NCBI GenBank assembly: GCA_028717825.1
Contig: JAQUNB010000109.1
Location: 1-5,305 of the forward strand
Source of the DNA: Candidatus Omnitrophota bacterium
Lineage (GTDB): Bacteria; Omnitrophota; Gorgyraeia; Tantalellales; Tantalellaceae
Direction: 5' to 3'
Length of the DNA stretch: 5,305 nucleotides
Under the pieces are notes generated by a model. It worked only from the letters and a program-made list of their open reading frames with translations, searched no databases and had not been told where the DNA came from. Within the stretch, counting starts at the first letter, position 1; each line of letters opens with the position of its first letter. This document shows, piece by piece, positions 1 to 4,615 of this stretch. The position numbers and the translations under genes are program-made.

Positions 1-333
1 AAAAACACCGGTCTTATCTTTTGCTGCTGCCTCAAATAAGTTAATAAGCGCATGGTATGCTTTATTGCCGCTTGTACTATAGGTTGGTGCCTTCCCGAGT
101 TTGCGCATTAATTCCCGAACATTATCAATTGTAAGTCCCGTTATTGCGCCTTCTGCTGCTGCATTATATAAATACCGGAGAGCATGATACGCTGCTGGCG
201 CTTCTTTTAAGATGTCTTCATTGTATTCGGCTATGTCGATCAATAATCTAACATTTAATAATTCCCTGTAGGTGCCGGTTCTATCGTTTATGGCCGCTTC
301 AAATAAACGCGTGAGAGAAGGTGCCACCAAGTC
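1..333 (-). repeat. Protein-coding tandem repeats, module 2 (at least 3 units, cut by window edge)
   Basis: Residues about 711-821 of the same protein. DRTGTY (727-732) is the counterpart of DKTGTY (272-277) in module 1. A divergent unit opens at Y759, and a third at Y803 ends with DKTGVF on the last visible codon. The module 2 lead-in (FLVLQKDAIIVNKETVKKEF, 678-697) aligns with that of module 1 (LAVIQKKAIAYDPKVIKEQV, 221-240) at an offset of about 456 residues, so the whole module is duplicated, not just single repeats. More units probably lie beyond the edge. Confidence 0.7.
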
Positions 334-2463
334 GAGATGACTGGGTTTTGTAACAGCGGTTAACAATTCCAGGAATTCCTTTTTTACCGTTTCTTTATTA
401 ACGATAATGGCATCTTTCTGAAGAACGAGAAAAAACGTTTCCGACATCTTCCATAAGTTTTTTGTATAGCTTTCATTCCAGTAATTAGTTCCTATCCATT
501 TCTCGACTTCTTGTCTGATCGCTTCAATATCGATCGCTTCCCCCGCATCCGGGAACCCTTTCCCGTTCGCTCCGGACATGTCCACACCGGCCGTTGTACC
601 ATTAGAAGCCGGCTCCACAAGTTCCTCCCCGTTGTCTCCGCCAGTCGCATCCGGGCCTTTGCCGTCGGGGAATTGTTGGTCGAATATCTTCTGATATGCT
701 TTGTCAACTTTTTTTCTAAAACTGCAGTTATGCGGGATATGTTTAACAAGTATTGCTACATACTTTTTGTATCTTTCGGTGTTTCCGGCAATTTTAAGAT
801 GTTTTAAATAGACACCTAATGCTTCAAAAGGAAGTTCCGAATCATTAGAAATTGTTCCTTGTTCATAAACGGTCCCCTTAGCTACTGCTTCACATAAAGC
901 AAAGAGTTCGTGATATTCATACCTGAGGGGCTCTTTACTGTTTTTCGCGATTATTTCAAATATTTCTCTATTTATCAGTACGTCGTAAACACCGGCTTCG
1001 TCCTTGGCTGCTTTATCTCCTAATCTTTGAAGTATTTCAAGCGCTCTATTTAAATATATGCCTGACATTTTTCGTGCAATGGTTACCAAAAATATATTGG
1101 TTATTAATCGTCTATATCGCCCGGTTCTATCGTTGGCGGCTCCGCCGCATAAAAGATCGAGAGCGTTATATGTCCTCGGTAAAATCACATTTTCACTCTT
1201 GCGCGCGATGGCAGACAATAATCTGTAACTTACTATTTTTTTGTAAATACCGGTTTTGTCCTTCGCCATCGCCTCGTACAGGTTTTTTAGATCATCGTAT
1301 GCCACGCTCCTATTGGATCCGAAATTGTTCGCGACATCGATCAGCATTCTGTTGTTTATCATCGCTTTGCCGAGGTTTTCTTTTTCGTTCGATATTATTT
1401 TGCATAAAGCGTTAAGCGCGGCATACGTTGCTCCCTGCCTCTCTTCTTCCCCTTGCGCAACAGTGGCCAACAATGCATTGTTGATTAATTTTTTATAAAT
1501 GCCCATATTGTCTTTCGTTGTTTGTTCGCATAAATTTCTAAGCGCTTCATATGTTTTGTCTATTCTCATAGGTCCTTTTTGGGGAACATTTTTTGCGATC
1601 ATAAACAAAAGTTCCATACTCAATAACGTTCCGTATGTGCCGGTCTTATCCTCTTCTGCTGCATTGCATATTGTTGTAAGCGCTTGGTGTGTATCTTTTG
1701 CATAGATACCTGCGTTTTTATCGATGGTTGAAAATATATTTTTGACCTGCTCTTTGATCACCTTTGGATCGTATGCTATTGCTTTCTTTTGAATAACTGC
1801 TAAAAGTTCGTTTAAAGTTCTTAGCGGGATTATTGCAAAATCTTCCGGATATTTTTCGGTTATCCATTTCGCGTTTTCCGTTTGGATCGTTTCAACATCA
1901 ACTGTTTCCCCCGCGTCCGGAAACCCTTTCCCGTTCGCTCCGGACATATCGATGTCTGACGCTGTCGTTTCCTCTTCTAGAGGGATATTAATTATAAATT
2001 TTCCCGGCACTTCAACTCTTGTGCCATTAAGCTTTGTTTCGTTTACTTTTCCCTTGATGCCGACTTGGATCTTGCGTTCTTTCCCTTTTTCAATTTCGTA
2101 CGGTATTTCGATCATCCCGATATCTTCTCTTACTTTTATTTTTTCGAATATAATTTTATCAAAAACCGATTTGGGTAGTTCTGCCCGCATAATATCCTTA
2201 AAAAATTCTATTTCCTTCCCATCTTCTAACAAATATCGCGTCGCGTAAAGCATGGCAAATAGTTGACTTCCCTCTAAAGGGAGAACTTCCCGGAGCGAGT
2301 TAGCTCCGGGAAAATCGAGGCCTTTCTGAAATCCGCTTCCAACAGATATGGTCTGGGACTTGGCATAATCCGGATACGCCCATGAAAGTGTATCCATGGT
2401 GAACAGGCAGATTACTAATATTGTTATAGTTTTAAACCATTTTGTATGACTATATTTATTCAT
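1..2463 (-). CDS. Secreted protein with two modules of ~43-residue helical repeats (3' end outside window)
   Basis: The frame is open from the ATG at 2463 to the left edge (821 codons, no stop), so the C-terminus is missing. AAGGA at 2468-2472, 4 nt before the ATG, supports the start. Residues 1-29 form a Sec signal peptide: lysines at 3, 8 and 11, a hydrophobic TITILVICLF core, and a likely cut after SWA (29). The LVIC is not a good lipobox. Residues 30-160 are a unique domain, helical to about 95 and then strand-like. Residues 172-186 (DMSGANGKGFPDAGE) recur exactly at 628-642, and each copy opens a module: helical lead-in, then repeats reading roughly YxALxxLxxAAxxD(K/R)TGxYxxLIxxxLLxxIA. 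Module 1 has about seven units and module 2 at least three before the edge. A Gly/Asp-rich linker (about 598-627) joins them. By inference this is an exported alpha-solenoid that binds other proteins or surface components. No catalytic motif is visible and I do not recognise the family. It has its own promoter at 2560-2588. Confidence 0.85.
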   Translation of the reverse strand, partial: MNKYSHTKWFKTITILVICLFTMDTLSWAYPDYAKSQTISVGSGFQKGLDFPGANSLREVLPLEGSQLFAMLYATRYLLEDGKEIEFFKDIMRAELPKSVFDKIIFEKIKVREDIGMIEIPYEIEKGKERKIQVGIKGKVNETKLNGTRVEVPGKFIINIPLEEETTASDIDMSGANGKGFPDAGETVDVETIQTENAKWITEKYPEDFAIIPLRTLNELLAVIQKKAIAYDPKVIKEQVKNIFSTIDKNAGIYAKDTHQALTTICNAAEEDKTGTYGTLLSMELLFMIAKNVPQKGPMRIDKTYEALRNLCEQTTKDNMGIYKKLINNALLATVAQGEEERQGATYAALNALCKIISNEKENLGKAMINNRMLIDVANNFGSNRSVAYDDLKNLYEAMAKDKTGIYKKIVSYRLLSAIARKSENVILPRTYNALDLLCGGAANDRTGRYRRLITNIFLVTIARKMSGIYLNRALEILQRLGDKAAKDEAGVYDVLINREIFEIIAKNSKEPLRYEYHELFALCEAVAKGTVYEQGTISNDSELPFEALGVYLKHLKIAGNTERYKKYVAILVKHIPHNCSFRKKVDKAYQKIFDQQFPDGKGPDATGGDNGEELVEPASNGTTAGVDMSGANGKGFPDAGEAIDIEAIRQEVEKWIGTNYWNESYTKNLWKMSETFFLVLQKDAIIVNKETVKKEFLELLTAVTKPSHLDLVAPSLTRLFEAAINDRTGTYRELLNVRLLIDIAEYNEDILKEAPAAYHALRYLYNAAAEGAITGLTIDNVRELMRKLGKAPTYSTSGNKAYHALINLFEAAAKDKTGVF
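538..582 (-). repeat. Linker copy 2 of a 45-bp intragenic direct repeat (DMSGANGKGFPDAGE)
   Basis: Encodes residues 628-642 and opens module 2. The peptide is identical to copy 1. It is preceded by a further Gly/Asp-rich stretch (FPDGKGPDATGGDNGEE, from about 598) that resembles a degenerate version of the same linker. Confidence 0.9.
874..1701 (-). repeat. Protein-coding tandem repeats, module 1 (~7 units of 40-46 residues)
   Basis: Residues about 255-530 of the long secreted protein. The clearest anchor is the turn between two helices: DKTGTY (272-277), DNMGIY (318-323), a degraded unit around G365, DKTGIY (402-407), DRTGRY (445-450), DEAGVY (488-493), and a last degenerate unit near 529-533. 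The Tyr that opens the first helix lies at 305, 347, 389, 432 and 517, with a less clear unit near 473, giving steps of 41-44. The second helix carries LI...LL..IA. The pattern suits a two-helix solenoid of HEAT, ARM or Sel1-like type, but no named family is recognised. Confidence 0.75.
1906..1950 (-). repeat. Linker copy 1 of a 45-bp intragenic direct repeat (DMSGANGKGFPDAGE)
   Basis: Encodes residues 172-186 of the secreted repeat protein, between the N-terminal domain and module 1. Rich in Gly, Asp, Asn and Pro, so probably an exposed flexible hinge. It matches 538-582 at 42 of 45 bases, and the three differences are all synonymous. Confidence 0.9.
2287..2312. repeat. Perfect 10-bp inverted repeat inside the coding region
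   Basis: Arms TTCCCGGAGC and GCTCCGGGAA enclose the 6-nt loop GAGTTA. The element stays in frame and encodes part of FPGANSLREV (about residues 51-60). It resembles the intergenic palindromes in build but lacks their TGTAGGG start. It could be a chance hairpin or an old palindromic insertion. Confidence 0.6.
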
Positions 2464-2559
2464 TTTATCCTTGGTATTACTTATGAGCTTATTCTTTGTG
2501 TTCGGCAAAAACTCCCTCGCTGACTTTATTACGTTTTCGTTAGCTTATGAAATAGTTAT

Positions 2560-2588
2560 ATTATACACGTCGTCCTAGCTTAGTCCAA
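2560..2588 (-). promoter_or_regulatory. Sigma70-type promoter for the secreted repeat protein gene
   Basis: On the minus strand TTGGAC (2583-2588) is followed by a 17-bp spacer and a perfect TATAAT (2560-2565). Transcription would start near 2553, giving a leader of about 90 nt before the ATG at 2463. Match, spacing and position are all close to ideal. I could not assign the leader to any riboswitch class. Confidence 0.75.
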
Positions 2589-2589
2589 T

Positions 2590-2608
2590 AAAAAGTTACA
2601 TACTTTTT
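2590..2608. promoter_or_regulatory. Palindrome abutting the -35 box, possible operator
   Basis: AAAAAGT and ACTTTTT form perfect 7-bp arms around TACAT, ending 1 bp upstream of the TTGGAC box. Its place suggests a regulator site or an A/T-rich UP-like element. It could also work as a weak terminator-like hairpin. Only the symmetry and position are directly seen. Confidence 0.35.
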
Positions 2609-2650
2609 GATTCTTAACATGCGGTTGGGGCACTGAGGGGAGGACACGTT

Positions 2651-2674
2651 GGTATATAGTATGTGGTATGTAGT
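2651..2674. repeat. Short direct repeat GGTATATAGT / GGTATGTAGT
   Basis: Two 10-bp copies (2651-2660 and 2665-2674) with 9 of 10 bases identical and a 14-bp period, in the non-coding gap between rsmI and the secreted protein gene. It looks like degenerate microsatellite DNA with no visible function. Confidence 0.5.
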
Positions 2675-2714
2675 GCCGATGGAAACGAACTTTAGACAGA
2701 CCATAGATTTTTAG

Positions 2715-2828
2715 AACGAGAAACGAAAGACGATGGACGATAGACGAATCCCAAAACCCGCCCCCCCCTGAATCTAATCGTCTCTCGTCCTAGTGAGCGC
2801 AGCGAACGATCGTCCCTCGTCCTTCGTA
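2715..2828. repeat. Inverted blocks of GACGA-type heptamers around a C8 tract
   Basis: The left block (2729-2747) reads GACGATG, GACGATA, GACGA with a 7-bp period. The right block (about 2776-2828) carries the same words on the other strand. GGACGATAGACGAAT (2735-2749) and AATCGTCTCTCGTCC (2776-2790) are complementary at 13 of 15 positions. Eight Cs (2761-2768) lie between them. No reading frame is convincing here. The block lies just 3' of rsmI and may be a decayed repeat element. Confidence 0.55.
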
Positions 2829-2868
2829 ACATGGGTCGGAACCCGAGAGACGTGGGCCGGGATACGAG
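2829..2868. repeat. Imperfect direct repeat of 19 bp, 21-bp period
   Basis: ACATGGGTCGGAACCCGAG (2829-2847) and ACGTGGGCCGGGATACGAG (2850-2868) agree at 14 of 19 positions. The first copy also holds a 4-bp hairpin, GGGT/ACCC. It sits between the rsmI stop and the GACGA blocks and seems to belong to the same repeat-rich spacer. Confidence 0.45.
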
Positions 2869-2900
2869 TCACTTAATCGCTTGGTTTATCCGGAGAAAAC

Positions 2901-3572
2901 TCAGAAAATAACTATAAATTCGCCGCGGGGTTTGTTTGTAGAGAAATGTTCTAATAAGAGGCTTGCTTTGGATCTTTTGATCTCTTCGAATTTTTTTGTA
3001 AGTTCTCGCGCTATAACAAGTTCCCTGTCTCCGAAAACTTCAATAAAGTCTTCTAAAAATTTAATTATCCGATGCGGGGATTCATAAATGATCACGGTGC
3101 GTTCTTCCTGCTTAAGCGCTTCGAGTTGTTTCTTCCTTCGGGCGGATTTGTTCGATAAAAACCCCTCGAATACGAACTTATGGGTAGGTTTGCCGGATAC
3201 GGTAAGCGCTGTGATCAACGCCGTCGGACCCGGGATGGCCACAACGGGGATATCTTTCTTGATACATTCGCTTATTAGGAGGCTCCCCGGATCAGAGATC
3301 CCGGGTGTCCCGGAATCGGAAATAATAGCGATATTTTTCCCCTGTAGTATTTCTCCGACAAGCCCGCCTGTCTTGTGCGCAATGTTATAAGAGTGATAAC
3401 TCGTAAGCGGTGTTTGGATATTGTAGTTCCCCAAAAGGATCTTAGATTTACGCGTGTCCTCCGCCGCGATAAGGTCCACCTCTTTCAAAATATGGATCGC
3501 TCTTAAAGTTATATCCTCAAGGTTCCCTATCGGGGTGCTTACGATGTACAGTGTGCCTTTATCCATACTCAT
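2901..3572 (-). CDS. rsmI: 16S rRNA (cytidine1402-2'-O)-methyltransferase, short form
   Basis: Uses S-adenosylmethionine to methylate the 2'-hydroxyl of C1402 in the 16S rRNA decoding centre, in the cytoplasm. The 223 residues carry the family hallmarks in order: GTLYIVSTPIGNLEDITLRA (6-25), AAEDTR (36-41), ISDSGTPGISDPGS (84-97), IPGPTA (113-118), and later FEGFL, YESPHR and ARELTK. The fold is the tetrapyrrole-methylase type. The start at 3572 (MSMDKG) is chosen because AGGTGGG lies 6 nt upstream and homology begins there; the frame stays open to 3731, but that part is repeat DNA. It stops at GEFIVIF and lacks the C-terminal helical extension of E. coli RsmI (286 residues). The frame one base ahead continues SPDKPSD before a TAA at 2873. 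It follows pyrE after 277 bp on the same strand. Confidence 0.95.
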   Translation of the reverse strand: MSMDKGTLYIVSTPIGNLEDITLRAIHILKEVDLIAAEDTRKSKILLGNYNIQTPLTSYHSYNIAHKTGGLVGEILQGKNIAIISDSGTPGISDPGSLLISECIKKDIPVVAIPGPTALITALTVSGKPTHKFVFEGFLSNKSARRKKQLEALKQEERTVIIYESPHRIIKFLEDFIEVFGDRELVIARELTKKFEEIKRSKASLLLEHFSTNKPRGEFIVIF

Positions 3573-3578
3573 GATTTT

Positions 3579-3585
3579 CCCACCT
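3579..3585 (-). promoter_or_regulatory. Ribosome binding site that sets the rsmI start
   Basis: AGGTGGG on the minus strand lies 6 nt before the ATG at 3572 and 12 nt before the next in-frame ATG at 3566. This favours MSMDKG over MDKG, and over the more distant upstream starts. Confidence 0.6.
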
Positions 3586-3599
3586 GATACCCATATCGT

Positions 3600-3650
3600 C
3601 ATTGCGAGGAGTCTCGCCACCAAAAGTGGCGGGACGACAAAGCAATCTCG
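3600..3650. repeat. ATTGCGAGG...GCAATCTCG palindromic element in the rsmI leader
   Basis: The outer arms ATTGC (3601-3605) and GCAAT (3642-3646) flank an inner 9-bp stem with one G-T pair, TCTCGCCAC (3612-3620) and GTGGCGGGA (3626-3634), closed by CAAAA. Elements starting CATTGCGAGGAG and ending AAGCAATCTCG are scattered between genes in many bacteria. I know the pattern but no agreed family name. Its translation accounts for most of the false N-terminal extension of rsmI. Confidence 0.65.
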
Positions 3651-3664
3651 TTCTTTACATAAAT

Positions 3665-3692
3665 GTAGGGCACAGTCGCGTCCGTGCTTTAC
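3665..3692. repeat. TGTAGGG-type palindrome, decayed copy
   Basis: A 28-nt element whose left arm GTAGGGCACAGTC equals that at 4514-4526. The right arm has drifted; 23 of 28 positions match the intact copy at 4514-4541. Two of the five differences keep G-T pairing on one strand, while two others break pairs. Confidence 0.6.
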
Positions 3693-3716
3693 AAACACAG
3701 GTAAGTGCAGATGCGT

Positions 3717-3744
3717 GTAGGGAATAGGCATGCCTATTCCCTAC
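3717..3744. repeat. TGTAGGG-type palindrome, perfect 28-bp
   Basis: The arm GTAGGGAATAGGCA is followed directly by its exact reverse complement, so all 28 bases are symmetric with no loop. It lies in the pyrE-rsmI gap. No T-run follows on the minus strand, so it is not a standard intrinsic terminator for pyrE. Confidence 0.85.
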
Positions 3745-3760
3745 GTTTCATTCACTTGTA

Positions 3761-3783
3761 GGGAACGGTTTAAAACCGTTCCC
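3761..3783. repeat. TGTAGGG-type palindrome, 11-bp arms
   Basis: GGGAACGGTTT and AAACCGTTCCC flank a single A. It is preceded by TGTA and followed by ACACA, so the outer TGT/ACA can also pair around a bulge. It is third in the row of hairpins between pyrE and rsmI. Confidence 0.8.
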
Positions 3784-3849
3784 ACACAAACCGTTTTGTC
3801 ATTTATAAAATAACTTCTACCCTTCCCGCGTGTGTCATAACAAAATATT

Positions 3850-4434
3850 TCACTTTTTTTCCTTGCGCGAACCCGGTTTTTCTAACGGCAGGCCTTCTTT
3901 GCAAAGGGGGCACAGCTCTTTTTCAAACGCGGGTATATCAAGTTTAATAAGGCTTTCATGTTTTATTCCGCCGAAATCTATCAGTTTGGCGCTTCTGTCA
4001 ACAAGCGAGGTCACTCCAACCGGAGTTATCCCCTCTTTTTTTAATAAGGCGATCACTTCTTTCGCGGATCCGCCCGTTGTCAGCACGTCTTCCGCGACCA
4101 GCACTTTATTTTCTGGGTATACTTTGAACCCGCGCCGCAGTATCATCTGGCCGGTATCGTCCCTTTCGGTAAATAGCGCCCGCGCACCCAGCGCCCGCGC
4201 GAGCTCATACGCGATGACGATCCCGCCCATCGCCGGGCCGATCACAACATCGGGCTCTTGCGCCCGAAATTTTGCCGCCAGCGCCGCGCATAATCTTCCC
4301 GCGATTATCGGATCCTGCAAAACAAGCGCGCACTGAAGATATCCGCCGGAGTGGAGCCCGCTTGAAAGTAAAAAATGTCCTTGCCTATACGCTCCGACTT
4401 TGCGAAAAATTTCCAATATTTCCATGTTCTGCAT
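3850..4434 (-). CDS. pyrE: Orotate phosphoribosyltransferase
   Basis: Joins orotate to PRPP, giving OMP and pyrophosphate, the fifth step of UMP synthesis in the cytoplasm. The 194-residue protein shows GHFLLSSGLHSGGYLQ (19-34) near the N-terminus and the PRPP-binding signature VLVAEDVLTTGGSA (111-124), with the acidic pair E115-D116. VVIGPAMGGI comes before it. The C-terminal CPLCKEGLPLEKPGSR (175-190) is typical of the compact PyrE subfamily described from Thermus, not the E. coli type. The CxxC could bind a metal or be structural; that is inference. The first ATG is chosen because AGGAG lies 6 nt upstream (4441-4445); the second ATG, at residue 4, would be 15 nt away. It follows pyrF by 181 bp on the same strand, so the last two UMP steps are encoded together. 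Confidence 0.96.
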   Translation of the reverse strand: MQNMEILEIFRKVGAYRQGHFLLSSGLHSGGYLQCALVLQDPIIAGRLCAALAAKFRAQEPDVVIGPAMGGIVIAYELARALGARALFTERDDTGQMILRRGFKVYPENKVLVAEDVLTTGGSAKEVIALLKKEGITPVGVTSLVDRSAKLIDFGGIKHESLIKLDIPAFEKELCPLCKEGLPLEKPGSRKEKK

Positions 4435-4440
4435 TTTTCT

Positions 4441-4445
4441 CTCCT
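4441..4445 (-). promoter_or_regulatory. Ribosome binding site of pyrE
   Basis: AGGAG on the minus strand, 6 nt before the ATG at 4434. It favours the MQNMEI start over the internal ATG three codons later. Confidence 0.7.
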
Positions 4446-4460
4446 ATTTATGTTTTGTTA

Positions 4461-4505
4461 ATGTTTGAAGCTTCTTTTTCGTATTACCATTGCGTTCTCA
4501 AACAT
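4461..4505. repeat. 8-bp inverted repeat upstream of pyrE
   Basis: ATGTTTGA (4461-4468) and TCAAACAT (4498-4505) are perfect complements separated by 29 nt, placed 27 bp before the pyrE start. In RNA this could fold as a leader stem or just be chance. I see no PyrR-type attenuator or clear promoter here. Confidence 0.3.
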
Positions 4506-4513
4506 CTGTGTTT

Positions 4514-4541
4514 GTAGGGCACAGTCGTGACTGTGCCCTAC
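4514..4541. repeat. TGTAGGG-type palindrome, 13-bp arms
   Basis: GTAGGGCACAGTC and GACTGTGCCCTAC flank a central GT. It is the intact relative of the decayed element at 3665-3692. It lies between pyrF and pyrE without a T-run on the minus strand. Confidence 0.85.
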
Positions 4542-4560
4542 TGTATTTTATCTCATGTTC

Positions 4561-4590
4561 GGTATGGAACAGGCTTGCCTGTTCCATACC
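4561..4590. repeat. Perfect palindrome, 14-bp arms, just 3' of pyrF
   Basis: GGTATGGAACAGGC and GCCTGTTCCATACC flank TT, 26 bp past the pyrF stop. Its core GGAACAGGC is the same word as GGAATAGGC at 3720-3728, with a matching change in the other arm. No T-run follows on the minus strand, so it would act, if at all, as an mRNA 3'-end stabiliser or processing site. Confidence 0.85.
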
Positions 4591-4615
4591 AGCGCAAATA
4601 TTTACAAACCAGGTT

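Noticed and set aside
492..749. Short minus-strand frame inside the secreted repeat protein gene
   Set aside because: It is in a different frame from the continuous 821-codon reading frame and has a Lys/Arg-rich nonsense-like composition.
2833..2844. GGGTTCCGACCC on the minus strand resembling a tRNA T-arm
   Set aside because: No matching acceptor, D-arm or anticodon stem is present around it.
2651..2868. Possible CRISPR array
   Set aside because: Repeats are too short and too irregular, with no evenly sized spacers and no cas genes in the window.
3573..3731. Open-frame N-terminal extension of rsmI starting MPIPYTHLH
   Set aside because: It is a translation of the palindromic repeats, family homology starts at 3572, and a ribosome binding site fits that start.
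3830..4336. 168-codon open frame on the plus strand
   Set aside because: It is antisense to pyrE, low in complexity (Ser/Pro/Ala), and has no recognisable motif. The pyrE assignment is certain.
4514..4590. Palindromes as rho-independent terminators of pyrF
   Set aside because: No T-run follows either hairpin on the minus strand. The weak T-rich stretch after 4541 is on the plus strand, where no gene ends.
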